DNA from: Leeuwenhoekiella palythoae
GTDB lineage: Bacteria; Bacteroidota; Bacteroidia; Flavobacteriales; Flavobacteriaceae
DNA: 64,000 bases
NCBI RefSeq assembly: GCF_900130045.1
Contig: NZ_FQXT01000001.1
Span: 1-64,000, forward strand
Reading direction: 5' to 3'
Part shown: positions 9,271 through 18,828 of the stretch, in pieces
Layout of the letters: each line of letters opens with the position of its first letter
How positions within the stretch are numbered: the first letter of the stretch is position 1
Program-made: the position numbers and the translations under genes
Notes under the pieces: generated by a model
What the model was told of the DNA's origin: nothing
The model's database searches: none
Seen by the model: the letters and a program-made list of their open reading frames with translations, nothing else

Positions 9271-10617
9271 TTAGTTAAGAAGCTTGTCAAGAACTTCAAA
9301 ATCAATACTAGGCTTATTATTTGATGAGGTTCTGGTAAAAAGTGTATCAGGATTTATATTATCTGAGAAAAATCCACAATTTCTAAGAAAAAAAATTTCT
9401 TCATCACTTCCCCCTGAATAATCGAGTCGGCGTCCAGCTCTAGCTGTCGCATCTACAGTGAATTTGGCTTCCGTTACTTCGGTCCAAGTATCTGAGGTGT
9501 CATATACCCATTGGTTCTTATATAGCGCTTCTCGTTCTTGATTCCCAGTACTAGGACTGAAATTCTCTAAAAATGAATAAAAGCGTTTGAGATAACTCGT
9601 AGTTTTAGGTCTTCTAAAAGAAGCAATTAATTGCCATTCACCGGTTTCCGGGGCATAAAACCAAGCTGTATAATCTGAAGAATCGTTGACCGAAGGCTCT
9701 CCTTTCAATAAAAATTTATACGTAGTGCCTGCCTTCCAATTGTAAACTAAATGACTGTGTCCTCCTGACCCTTCGTTACCAAACTCTCCTGCATTTACAA
9801 CAGCACCTTTATCGAGAAGAATTATTTTCTGATCTTCAGGTATTTCTGAAGGATCATCAGTACTGTAGGGACTCCAAACAGAAAAAATCACACGTCGCTC
9901 GGTCTCGCTATTTACCTGAATTCCAAAATATCCAAAATTAAAACCATTGGCCGTAAAATAAGATCCAATCTTATCTTGCCCTTCAGGAACTTCTATTTCA
10001 CTATAGAAATAAGTAAGGTCCTTTTCTTCAGGAATAGAAAAATTCAGATGATCGGAAGGGCCACGACGACCGAAATAAAAATGTTCGGTATTTTTTATAT
10101 ATGTTATTTTCGAATCTGTTGCACTACCTCCTAATAAAATTTCTTTTAAATCGGCAATATATGCTCCCGTTTTTCCGAGTGCTCTAAATTCTAATTTGTG
10201 ATATCCTATAGGGATATCCTTAAATTCAGTAACTGCTATATCTTGATATGAAGAATTTGACAATTGGATATCTGTAACATTTCCATCTAGACTCACTTCA
10301 AGATTAGTTATACCGTCAGGTACTTTAACAACAAGCCCCACTTGCAAATCACCTTTTTGAGATGTTGCAAAATATGACTCAACTACATCCTCTGTTGATA
10401 TCCAATTATGAACACCTGTATCAAACACCAGACCTTGTGTTCTTTCGGCACTATTTTGAATCCAAGAATTTCCACCTGCGGGAATCCGGATCGTAAAATT
10501 ATATACCACATTTTCTTCGATCTCATTTTCTTTACAAGAGAATAAGGACACCAAAGTCATCAGCAAGAAAATCATTTTTGGTAATTTTTCTTTTAAGCTT
10601 TGGTATGTATTAGTCAT
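9271..10617 (-). CDS. DUF5077/DUF3472 surface lipoprotein
   Basis: A 448-residue lipoprotein (MTLVSLFSC lipobox, Cys near 28). The N-terminal half starts IRIPAGGNSWIQN and resembles the DUF5077 beta-sandwich; the C-terminal half, with YKFLLKGEP, WQLIASFRRPKT and LKRFYSFLENF, resembles DUF3472. Such proteins recur next to SusC/SusD pairs, but no biochemical role is known to me; glycan binding or cleavage is a guess. The start at 10617 is supported by translational coupling: its ATG overlaps the SusD stop by 8 bases (ATGACTAA). An alternative Met 14 codons later would still keep the lipobox. Confidence 0.8.
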   Translation of the reverse strand: MTNTYQSLKEKLPKMIFLLMTLVSLFSCKENEIEENVVYNFTIRIPAGGNSWIQNSAERTQGLVFDTGVHNWISTEDVVESYFATSQKGDLQVGLVVKVPDGITNLEVSLDGNVTDIQLSNSSYQDIAVTEFKDIPIGYHKLEFRALGKTGAYIADLKEILLGGSATDSKITYIKNTEHFYFGRRGPSDHLNFSIPEEKDLTYFYSEIEVPEGQDKIGSYFTANGFNFGYFGIQVNSETERRVIFSVWSPYSTDDPSEIPEDQKIILLDKGAVVNAGEFGNEGSGGHSHLVYNWKAGTTYKFLLKGEPSVNDSSDYTAWFYAPETGEWQLIASFRRPKTTSYLKRFYSFLENFSPSTGNQEREALYKNQWVYDTSDTWTEVTEAKFTVDATARAGRRLDYSGGSDEEIFFLRNCGFFSDNINPDTLFTRTSSNNKPSIDFEVLDKLLN

Positions 10618-12259
10618 TTTGAATTAAGCTTGGCTGAACATTAATTTGTGCCTCAGGGATGTACTCAATCACACGATCTTCTGATGGTTGGATTTCATAA
10701 TATGGATTATTTCCATTTAAATGCGTTCCTGGATAGCGTCTATTCATGGTTCTTCCGTTACGGAATACATCAAACTTACGATGCCCTTCATATGCCAATT
10801 CCATTCTCCTCTCCTGCAACACAATATCAAGAATAGTCATTCCTTCAGGAAACTCTGATGCATCATTGTAAGTTGTAATACCTGCTCGTGTGCGAATAGT
10901 GTTTATATCATTTAATGCATTCCCGACCTGATTTAATTTAGCATAAGCTTCTGCACGATTAAGATACATTTCCGCTAAGCGAGAAACCACGGGTGACCAT
11001 AATTGAGGTACATCATCTTGAAGCGAACATTTTAGTATAAAGAATTTGGGATATCCATTACGCTTTACCATATCGAAGTCTTTTATTACGTATTGTTTAT
11101 CTCCTGCAATAGTGGTGAAATAATACAGTGTTTGTGGACCAATTACTTCGGAAGAAATTAGATAATCGTTACCGTTGTCTGTAAAATAAGTTTCATTGCC
11201 TTGTTCAAAGGTTTGTCTAAACACATATTGATAATTCTCATTCACCCAATATACTGCCGGAATTAAATCTCCGTTAGCATCTGTGCTGTATTGAGGATCT
11301 ATAAATTCTAATCGTTTGTCAGTAGGATTTTTTCTGAGTAAGTCTAAAAAGTCATTTGAAGCATACATTTCACCCCATCCACTTCCTAATATATTTGCAT
11401 ACAATGAACCCACAGTATAATATCCATGATTATAGTCTGACTCTTCTAAAAATTTAAAACAGAAAATAGTTTCTGAATTATCATCTGGATTTATTCTTGT
11501 ATAATTAGGTAGTTCATCTGTGGAAAGTAAACTGTATCGCCCAGAAGCTATAACCTTTTCAGCATAATCAATTGCTTCTTGATTTTCCTCCATATATAAA
11601 TAAACACGGGATAGCAATGCTTGAGCGGCTTCTTTAGTTGCATAACTGTTGGATTTATTGACTGTCATCAATGATTCCGCCTTAAGCAAATCGGAAACTA
11701 CTTGATCATAAATTTCACCTACAGTAGCACGGTCTGGTAAATCATCTATCAGAGAAGTCAATTTCAAAGGTACTCCTAGGTTATCCCGTCCTTGATTGTA
11801 AGGGCGACCGAAAACATTTACCAATTGAAAATAAGCATATGCTCTTAAGTAATAATTCTCACCAATAAGTTGATCTGTTTCTTCAGATTCCCCTTCTGTG
11901 GTAAGCTCAATCATTTTATTACAGCCTACAATAGCCTGATAACCGGAGGTCCAAAAATTATTCACACGACCACTTGTAGCTAAGTTATTGTAATTGTAGG
12001 AATAAAATAATGCATCAGTTGTCGTCCCACTCAGAGCGACATTATCTCCAGGGTACTCTGCTATTCTATGAAATTGCGGAGCAAATCCATTTCCATCTGC
12101 ATCTCCCTTTAAGATCGCATAATTACCAAGCGTTGCTGCTTCTATTCCTCCTTCGCCAGATAATAATTCTTCTGAAGCAATAGAGTCATAAGGAAATCGC
12201 TCTACCTCACAACTTACAAGTATAACAGTGATGAATAATAGTTTAAATATAGTTTTCAT
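10610..12259 (-). CDS. SusD/RagB-family starch-binding-like outer membrane lipoprotein
   Basis: A 549-residue lipoprotein (MKTIFKLLFITVILVSCEVE, lipid on the Cys near 17). It carries the classic SusD pattern: YYLRAYAYFQLVNVFGRPYNQG near 140, EAAQALLSRVYLYMEENQEA near 210, LAEMYLNRAEAYAKLNQ, DINTIRTRAGI, and the C-terminal IVLQERRMELAYEGHRKFDVFR. It should form a lid on the SusC encoded 18 bases upstream and bind the target glycan at the cell surface. Its stop overlaps the next gene by 8 bases. The operon context suggests a ligand containing N-acetylhexosamine. Confidence 0.94.
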   Translation of the reverse strand: MKTIFKLLFITVILVSCEVERFPYDSIASEELLSGEGGIEAATLGNYAILKGDADGNGFAPQFHRIAEYPGDNVALSGTTTDALFYSYNYNNLATSGRVNNFWTSGYQAIVGCNKMIELTTEGESEETDQLIGENYYLRAYAYFQLVNVFGRPYNQGRDNLGVPLKLTSLIDDLPDRATVGEIYDQVVSDLLKAESLMTVNKSNSYATKEAAQALLSRVYLYMEENQEAIDYAEKVIASGRYSLLSTDELPNYTRINPDDNSETIFCFKFLEESDYNHGYYTVGSLYANILGSGWGEMYASNDFLDLLRKNPTDKRLEFIDPQYSTDANGDLIPAVYWVNENYQYVFRQTFEQGNETYFTDNGNDYLISSEVIGPQTLYYFTTIAGDKQYVIKDFDMVKRNGYPKFFILKCSLQDDVPQLWSPVVSRLAEMYLNRAEAYAKLNQVGNALNDINTIRTRAGITTYNDASEFPEGMTILDIVLQERRMELAYEGHRKFDVFRNGRTMNRRYPGTHLNGNNPYYEIQPSEDRVIEYIPEAQINVQPSLIQND

Positions 12260-12277
12260 TTCGCTATTTATTTTTGA

Positions 12278-15205
12278 TTAAAATGACAGATTAAGTCCAA
12301 ACGCAATACGCTTAGAAATAGGATATTGGGAGCTAGCATACCCATCAATTCCTACTTCAGGATCAGTTCCCGAAAAATCAGTAATGGTGAGTAAATTATC
12401 TCCAGTTAAGTACACTTCAAAATTACTCATGTGAAGATCGCTCAACCATTTTTGAGAGAAAGTATAGCCTAAACGAATATTACGCATTCTGAGATAGCTT
12501 GCATCTTCTAAATAACGTGAAGATGTTTTGTTAGAAAGGTTATTCCCTCCATAAAGAGCTCGTGGATGCGTGGCTATATCTCCTGGCTCCTCCCATCTAC
12601 TCCAACCATCCTGTAAAACCTGTTGATTATAGGTAGGATATGCTCCATCTGCGTCATATAGCTCTCTACTAGAATGATAAATCTGACCTCCTTGAGAAAA
12701 ATTAAAGTTTGCGCTAAGTGAGAATCCTTTATAAAGCATCATCGAACTGAAACCTCCATAAAAATCAGGAGTTGAACTACCTACAATCTGTTTTGTGGCT
12801 GCATTATAATCCGTTGTTTCTGAACGCTCTCCAGTATTAGGATCAACCGTTTCCCATAAAGGGTTTCCAGTCTCAGAATCTACTCCTAACCATTTACGCA
12901 TAAACCAAGTGTTATAATCCTCTCCTACACGAGACAGTTTAGTACCTCTGTCTATATCTTCACCCTCAAAAAGCTCGGTAACTTCATTGCTATTGGTTCC
13001 AATATTCCCAGTTATAGTCCAGCCAAAGCCGCTTTGGTTTTCCTGAAAAATATCTACAGAAAGATTGGCTTCAAAACCAGTATTAACCACTCCTCCAATA
13101 TTTTCATAATATCCATTATAACCACTTGTAGAGGGCAGAATCACATAGTACAATAAGTCTGAGGTATCCTTATTATAATATTCTAAAGAAAAACTTGCAC
13201 GATCAAAGAAGCGGCTATCTAAGCCTATATTAGTCTGATATGAAATTTCCCAAGCTAAATCATCATTTCCATATTGATATGGAGATGGCGCTGGCAAACC
13301 ATTGTATGTACTCTGTAAACTATATAGATCATACTGTGGATAGAGTGCCGCTGGTCTGTTTCCTACTGCGCCATAACTGGCTCGTAGCTTAAGTTGATTT
13401 ATTTCCTTTACTTTAAAAAAGCTTTCATTATGTATATTCCAACCTAAGCTACCAGAGTAAAAGGTACCGTACTGATTGTCTTTTCCAAAATTTGAGGCTC
13501 CATCCCTACGTATAGAGAACTGTGCTAAATAGCGATTATCATACCCGTAATCAGCATTAAACAATACAGACTGAAGAGCAGAATCATTTGTAGTCCCTGA
13601 TACCGCTCCTGGTGTAGCAGCATTATCCAAAATTGTGGTACCCGATACAATCCCATAGCCAGTAGCACCACTAGAGGTATATTTATAATCCTGATATTCA
13701 TAACCTAAAAGTGCATTTATACGATGCGCACCCATTGATTTTGAATACTTCAACATCTGATTTGTAAAGTTGGTTATACGTTTAGTGTTGTACTTATATA
13801 GTTGACCATTATTAGCAAGACCACTAGTTGATTTGGGGTCTGTATAAGTCATACCATCAGCATAGTAAAAAGTTACACTATTAGTAGAAATAAATTTTAA
13901 ATCAGGAAGAATCTGATATTCTAAATCCATATTAGAAAAAAGATTTAGCTCCCTACTATTGCTATAGTTATATTGTAAGTTATAGAGATAATTTGCATTA
14001 TCTCTCCCGTACCAAATCTGACCACTTTCTAGATCCTGAGGATTTATAATAGTTCCATTAATATCAGTAGGGGTATCCCAAGGCATATAAGTATACAGAG
14101 CATAAAGAGAATGTTGCCGATTATTTCGCTTATTGTAGTTTACAGCCACCTTTGGTTTTAGCGTAAGCCTTTCTCCAATTTTGTAGTCGTGATTCAAACG
14201 AGCACTTACTCTATCATATTTGTATCCTTTGAGTGTTCCTGTCTCATTATAGTATCCTAATGACAGGAATGTTTTTGACTTTTCATTGCCGCCGGTAAAT
14301 GTTAGATTATGATCCTGAATCACTCCTGTTTGAGTACCATTCTCAAACCAATCAAAATCATTAGCCAATACGCTTTCATCAATTCCTTCAGGAATATTAT
14401 CTTGATTTCCAAAAGATTGATAGTAATCATAGAGTTGCTGTGAATTCATCGTTTCAAAATTGCCATTGTTAAAATAACTGTAACCCAATCTTGAGGAAAT
14501 AGTGAGTGTATTTTGATCTAGTTTAGCTTGCTTGGTAGTCACCACAACGACACCATTTGCACCGCGAGAACCGTATAATGCTGTTGCTGAAGCATCTTTT
14601 AAAACAGATATACCTTCGACATCATTTGGATTTAAATTGGGGGTTCCGTGTACAATTACTCCATCAAGTACCCAAAGCGGATTTGTACCTCCATTAATTG
14701 AAGTTAAACCTCGAATCCGTACCGATGGCAAAGAACCCGGTTGTCCTGATCCCTGCACCACTTGTACTCCGGCAGCTTTACCCTGAAGCATTGTAGAAAC
14801 ATCTGAAGTGGTAACATCGGTAAGCTCTTTAGACTTGACTTCTGATACAGCCGAAGTAACACTTGATTTTTTTTGTTCGGTATAGCCTACTACCACAATT
14901 TCATCTAATTCTGAGGTAGATGATTCGAGACTCACATTAACTGTAGTCATTGTAGATACTATAACTTCTTTTGGCTTAAAACCTAAGTAAGTAAAAACAA
15001 GGATTTGACCTGATTCTGCTGATATACTATAGTTTCCATCAAAATCGGTTACCACTCCTGTAGAAGTTCCTTTTATCTGAACATTAGCTCCAGGAATAGG
15101 CGATCCGGATTTTGAATCAGTCACTATTCCCGTAATTGCGCTTTGTGCGAAAACTGCGCTTGCAGTACACAAAACGAAAAAAATTGTGCTTAAAATTTTA
15201 ATCAT
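12278..15205 (-). CDS. SusC/RagA-type TonB-dependent outer membrane transporter
   Basis: A 975-residue protein with signal peptide (MIKILSTIFFVLCTASAVFA), a carboxypeptidase-D-like domain at about 22-98, the family hallmark DEIVVVGYTEQKK near 105, a plug domain (VRIRGLTSINGG, LKDASATALYGSRGANGVV), and the beta barrel up to YPISKRIAFGLNLSF. It opens the operon SusC, SusD, DUF3472 lipoprotein and GH109-like enzyme. Its 270-base leader contains a LacI-type operator at 15284-15309 and other palindromes, so it should be induced by an amino sugar together with the catabolic operon. Confidence 0.94.
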   Translation of the reverse strand: MIKILSTIFFVLCTASAVFAQSAITGIVTDSKSGSPIPGANVQIKGTSTGVVTDFDGNYSISAESGQILVFTYLGFKPKEVIVSTMTTVNVSLESSTSELDEIVVVGYTEQKKSSVTSAVSEVKSKELTDVTTSDVSTMLQGKAAGVQVVQGSGQPGSLPSVRIRGLTSINGGTNPLWVLDGVIVHGTPNLNPNDVEGISVLKDASATALYGSRGANGVVVVTTKQAKLDQNTLTISSRLGYSYFNNGNFETMNSQQLYDYYQSFGNQDNIPEGIDESVLANDFDWFENGTQTGVIQDHNLTFTGGNEKSKTFLSLGYYNETGTLKGYKYDRVSARLNHDYKIGERLTLKPKVAVNYNKRNNRQHSLYALYTYMPWDTPTDINGTIINPQDLESGQIWYGRDNANYLYNLQYNYSNSRELNLFSNMDLEYQILPDLKFISTNSVTFYYADGMTYTDPKSTSGLANNGQLYKYNTKRITNFTNQMLKYSKSMGAHRINALLGYEYQDYKYTSSGATGYGIVSGTTILDNAATPGAVSGTTNDSALQSVLFNADYGYDNRYLAQFSIRRDGASNFGKDNQYGTFYSGSLGWNIHNESFFKVKEINQLKLRASYGAVGNRPAALYPQYDLYSLQSTYNGLPAPSPYQYGNDDLAWEISYQTNIGLDSRFFDRASFSLEYYNKDTSDLLYYVILPSTSGYNGYYENIGGVVNTGFEANLSVDIFQENQSGFGWTITGNIGTNSNEVTELFEGEDIDRGTKLSRVGEDYNTWFMRKWLGVDSETGNPLWETVDPNTGERSETTDYNAATKQIVGSSTPDFYGGFSSMMLYKGFSLSANFNFSQGGQIYHSSRELYDADGAYPTYNQQVLQDGWSRWEEPGDIATHPRALYGGNNLSNKTSSRYLEDASYLRMRNIRLGYTFSQKWLSDLHMSNFEVYLTGDNLLTITDFSGTDPEVGIDGYASSQYPISKRIAFGLNLSF

Positions 15206-15283
15206 AATTAATGTTGTTTGATTATTTGATTGATTTTAAAAAGTTTTCTGCTTGTCTGATTCTTTAAATCCACTCAGGTACTA

Positions 15284-15309
15284 TAAAAGTGTTCTCGAGC
15301 ACACTTTTA
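15284..15309. promoter_or_regulatory. LacI-type operator in front of the SusC operon
   Basis: A 26-base palindrome with 12 of 13 pairs matching, centred on TGTTCTCGAGCACA. The central CG and the CGAGCACA arm are shared with the sites at 15443-15478, 23345-23362 and 23369-23382. It lies about 80 bases upstream of the susC start, within the leader or promoter, where binding of the LacI regulator encoded at 23424 would block transcription. Confidence 0.7.
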
Positions 15310-15314
15310 GTTAA

Positions 15315-15336
15315 AAAAATAGTTGTAACTATTTTT
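15315..15336. promoter_or_regulatory. Second palindrome in the SusC leader
   Basis: Arms AAAAATAGTT and AACTATTTTT are exact complements around a two-base centre. It sits five bases from the LacI-type operator. It may bind another regulator or form a leader hairpin; nothing more can be said from sequence. Confidence 0.4.
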
Positions 15337-15442
15337 AAATCTAATATAGATTGCCTAAAATCAATTTAATTATACCATTACTCAAAAAAATAATATTCAA
15401 AAATCATCATTCTTTGTTAAGATTTTACTAATCTAATACATT

Positions 15443-15478
15443 TAAATTAATTATGTGCACGAGCACATAATTAATTTA
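15443..15478. promoter_or_regulatory. LacI-type operator / palindrome between the two amino-sugar operons
   Basis: A 36-base palindrome (17 of 18 pairs) whose core ATGTGCACGAGCACAT matches the LacI-type operator consensus except for one central base. It overlaps the stop codon of the phosphomutase gene and lies about 240 bases upstream of susC. It may be an upstream operator for DNA looping, and in RNA it could also act as a terminator for the upstream operon. Confidence 0.6.
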
Positions 15479-16867
15479 TGTTAAAATAAAAGAATTCAAT
15501 GTTTCTTTTACTTTCATTGTCAGGAGTCTAGCCTTCTTTAATGATGTACTCTCTGCATAAATGCGTACAATAGGTTCCGTATTAGATTTACGGATATGCA
15601 CCCACTCTTTATTTTTAAAGATTATCTTAGTCCCATCGATTGTATTAACTTCTTCGTTGGCGTAGACCTTTTGTATCTGCATTAATAATGCATCAATATC
15701 TGTAGCTGTAGGTAACTCTAATTTCTCTTTGGCTATAAAAAATGCAGGATAAGAATTACGTAATTCTTTACAGCTTTTTCTGGTTTCGGCGAGATGCGAT
15801 AAAAACAGAGCAATACCTACCAAAGCATCACGTCCGTAATGTGACTCCGGGTAAATAATACCTCCATTCCCCTCTCCACCTATTACCGCTTCTACTTCTT
15901 TCATCTTGGTAACCACATTTACTTCACCTACTGCGCTGGCAAAATAAGCTTGGTCATAGCCTATAGTTACATCATTAAGTACGCGTGTTGAAGACAAATT
16001 GGATACTGTAGTTCCCGGCGTTTTACCTAAAATATAATCAGCACAAGCTACGAGTGTATATTCTTCCCCAAACATAGTCCCGTCTTCATTTACAATAGCC
16101 AGCCTATCTACATCTGGATCTACCACAAATCCTAAATCTGCCTGCTCCTCAACTACACGTTTAGAAATAGCAGTTAAATGTTCTGCAAGGGGCTCAGGAT
16201 TATGTGGAAAATGTCCTGTAGGTTCACAGTATAATGGTATACAGATCACGCCTAATCGTTCTAATAATGCAGGAATAGTGATTCCTCCTGTAGAATTAAC
16301 GGCATCGACCACAACCTTAAAACCTTTTGCTTTTATTGCTTCAACTGCAACGTGTTCTAATGCTAATACTTCATCGATATGCGCTTCAATAGCATTCGTA
16401 TTTACAAAATAACTACCTAAATTATCTACTTCAGCAAAATCGTAAGCCTCTTTCTCAGCGAGTGCTATAATTTTACTTCCTTCTTCAGCATTTAAAAATT
16501 CGCCTTTATGATTAAGTAATTTTAAGGCATTCCATTGTTTGGGATTATGACTTGCGGTTACAATTATTCCCCCATGAACCGCTTCTCTTACGACCGCTAG
16601 TTCTACTGTAGGTGTGGTAGATAGTTCTAAATCTATCACATCTATTCCCAGCCCTAGTAATGTGTTGCTGATTAATCCGCTTACCATACTACCCGACAAA
16701 CGGGCGTCACGACCTATTACTATTTTTAGTTTTTGGTTTGTATTCTCAGCTTTTAACCAGGTACCGTAAGCTGCTGCAAATTTTACAGTGTCTAAGGGTG
16801 TTAAATTATCACCCGTAGCACCACCTATTGTACCCCGTATTCCCGATATTGATTTTATTAATGTCAT
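15476..16867 (-). CDS. glmM: Phosphoglucosamine mutase / phosphohexomutase family enzyme
   Basis: A 463-residue alpha-D-phosphohexomutase. The phosphoserine loop is TASHNP (Ser106), the Mg loop is DPDVDRLAIV, the sugar loop GGEGNGG, and the phosphate-binding loop RKSNTEPIVRIYAES near the C-terminus. This layout matches the GlmM type common in Bacteroidota. In this operon it would run as GlcNAc-1-P to GlcNAc-6-P, linking the nucleotide-sugar steps to NagB, rather than in the usual biosynthetic direction; that is an inference. It is the last gene of the operon, 10 bases after the NagB fusion. A housekeeping role in peptidoglycan synthesis is possible if no other copy exists. Confidence 0.85.
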   Translation of the reverse strand: MTLIKSISGIRGTIGGATGDNLTPLDTVKFAAAYGTWLKAENTNQKLKIVIGRDARLSGSMVSGLISNTLLGLGIDVIDLELSTTPTVELAVVREAVHGGIIVTASHNPKQWNALKLLNHKGEFLNAEEGSKIIALAEKEAYDFAEVDNLGSYFVNTNAIEAHIDEVLALEHVAVEAIKAKGFKVVVDAVNSTGGITIPALLERLGVICIPLYCEPTGHFPHNPEPLAEHLTAISKRVVEEQADLGFVVDPDVDRLAIVNEDGTMFGEEYTLVACADYILGKTPGTTVSNLSSTRVLNDVTIGYDQAYFASAVGEVNVVTKMKEVEAVIGGEGNGGIIYPESHYGRDALVGIALFLSHLAETRKSCKELRNSYPAFFIAKEKLELPTATDIDALLMQIQKVYANEEVNTIDGTKIIFKNKEWVHIRKSNTEPIVRIYAESTSLKKARLLTMKVKETLNSFILT

Positions 16868-16877
16868 TGTTATTCTA

Positions 16878-18806
16878 TTAATATTCCCATTTTACAAAAG
16901 CTTCCATTGCTGCATAATGCGCAAGTCCGAGCTTGTCATACAACTCTGCGGTCTCGCGGTTACGATCTTCTGCACGTTGCCAAAACTCTCTACTGTCTGA
17001 TCCTTGAAAAACAACTCCGTCTTTTTGAGACTGGTGTTTAAATATTCCAAAACGCTTTTCTATTACCTGATCTGGTCCCATAGGCACCGCCATATCAATT
17101 TCATCGATACCCCATTCTTGCCATGCACCTCGGTATAACCACAACCAGCAGTCTTTCATAAAATCTTTATGCTTGATTTGTTTTAAAGCCTCAAAAACAG
17201 CATCAAGGCACACTTTGTGGGTTCCGTGCGGATCAGCAAGATCTCCAGCTGCGTAAATTTGATGTGGCTTAACTTGCTCTATAAGATCAATTGTAAGTGC
17301 AATATCTTCAGCTCCTAATGGATTTTTTTCAATTGCTCCTGTTTCGTAAAACGGCAAATTCATAAAATGAATCTGACTATCGGGTAAGCCCACAAAATGG
17401 CTGGTAGCTCGAGCTTCTCCACGACGAATAATTCCTTTGATTTGTCGAAGTTCTGGAATGTCTATACCTCCTATTTCTTTGGTTTTTAAAAAATCAAAAC
17501 TCTTATTATATATACGTTGAGCTTCGTCACAAGAAATACCGAATGCCTCATTATAATCTGTAATAAATTTTGCAAAACGTATCGCCTCATCATCGGCAAC
17601 TGCAATATTTCCTGATGTTTGGTAAGCCACGTGCACTTCATGTCCCTGCTCGTGTAATCTCTTAAACGTGCCCCCCATACTTATAATATCGTCATCAGGA
17701 TGCGGACTAAAAATTAACACCCGTTTTTTAGCTGGCAGTGCTCGCTCTGGTCGCTTGTTATCATCTGCACCCGGTTTTCCTCCTGGCCAGCCCGTTATGG
17801 TATTTTGTAGTTTATTAAATATACGTATGTTGATATCGTATGCCGGGCCCATTTGTGCCAGCAAATCGCTCATTCCGTTCTCAATATAATCTGCATCGGT
17901 AAGCATTAAAATGGGTTTTTCTAAGCTTATGGCCAAATCTAAAACCGCTTTACTAATCAGTTTATCTGTCCAATTTACTTCTTCTACTAACCACGGTTTG
18001 TTAATACGGGTAAGCTTAGACGCAGCCTCTTTATCCAACACAAAATCTACATGTTGATGCTCTTGTAAAAAAGATGCCGGCACAAGATTAGTAAGTCCTT
18101 CTTCTACTGCTTTTGCAATAATTGCAGATTTACTTTCGCCCCAGGCTAAAAGAATAACCCGCTTAGCTTCCATTATTTTATGAACGCCAAGTGTAATTGC
18201 CGTACGGGGGGTGTGTTTTAAACCTTCAAACTCTTTACTTGCAGCAATACGAGTACTGTGGTCTAGCGCTACCAGTCGTGTTTTAGAATTTTGCAAAGAT
18301 CCAGATTCATTAAAGCCTATATGACCGTTACCTCCTATTCCTAAGATTTGTAAATCAATCCCTCCTGCTTTTTCGATTTGATCCTCATATTGAGTACAAA
18401 AACCAGCAATCTCATTTTTTGCAAGCGTTCCATCGGGTATATGAATATTTACTTTTAAAATATCTATATGATCAAAAAGCTGCTCATTCATAAATCGTAC
18501 ATAACTGTGTATCGATTCTGCCTTCATTGGGTAATACTCATCCAGATTGAAGGTAATTACATTTTTAAAGCTCAACTGTTCTTCTCGATGTAATCGCACC
18601 AGTTCTGCATACAAGCTCTTGGGCGACGAGCCCGTTGCTAATCCTAATACACAAGTTTTATTTTGGCTTTGCTTTTCTTTAATAAGTGCAGCTATTTGTT
18701 GAGCTACTGCTTTTGACGCATTCGCGGAATTATCAAAAACATGAGTATTGATTTTCTCAAAACGTTTTTCAAATTCGGTAGCAGTGTCTATTGTACTAGT
18801 GAACAT
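16878..18806 (-). CDS. nagB: Glucosamine-6-phosphate deaminase fused to a PIG-L (LmbE-like) deacetylase domain
   Basis: A 642-residue two-domain enzyme. Residues about 15-290 are NagB: phosphate loop TGSSPKSL near 60, FNLDEYYP near 90, and GIGGNGHIGFNE near 160. The second domain starts near 360 with FSPHPDDDIISMGG, and the late motif DPHGTHK gives the remaining zinc ligand, as in LmbE/PIG-L N-acetylglucosamine deacetylases. NagB turns glucosamine-6-P into fructose-6-P and ammonia. Fused proteins of this type are widespread in Bacteroidota, but the role of the second domain is not settled. No nagA lies nearby, so it might remove the acetyl group from GlcNAc-6-P; that is a hypothesis. A 22-base gap separates it from the permease gene. 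Confidence 0.9.
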   Translation of the reverse strand: MFTSTIDTATEFEKRFEKINTHVFDNSANASKAVAQQIAALIKEKQSQNKTCVLGLATGSSPKSLYAELVRLHREEQLSFKNVITFNLDEYYPMKAESIHSYVRFMNEQLFDHIDILKVNIHIPDGTLAKNEIAGFCTQYEDQIEKAGGIDLQILGIGGNGHIGFNESGSLQNSKTRLVALDHSTRIAASKEFEGLKHTPRTAITLGVHKIMEAKRVILLAWGESKSAIIAKAVEEGLTNLVPASFLQEHQHVDFVLDKEAASKLTRINKPWLVEEVNWTDKLISKAVLDLAISLEKPILMLTDADYIENGMSDLLAQMGPAYDINIRIFNKLQNTITGWPGGKPGADDNKRPERALPAKKRVLIFSPHPDDDIISMGGTFKRLHEQGHEVHVAYQTSGNIAVADDEAIRFAKFITDYNEAFGISCDEAQRIYNKSFDFLKTKEIGGIDIPELRQIKGIIRRGEARATSHFVGLPDSQIHFMNLPFYETGAIEKNPLGAEDIALTIDLIEQVKPHQIYAAGDLADPHGTHKVCLDAVFEALKQIKHKDFMKDCWLWLYRGAWQEWGIDEIDMAVPMGPDQVIEKRFGIFKHQSQKDGVVFQGSDSREFWQRAEDRNRETAELYDKLGLAHYAAMEAFVKWEY

Positions 18807-18828
18807 TCTTGTTTTCTTTTTATTGTTT

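Noticed and set aside
14532-14786. An 84-codon plus-strand frame rich in Thr and Pro
   Set aside because: It is antisense to the plug domain of the second SusC, whose reading is unambiguous.
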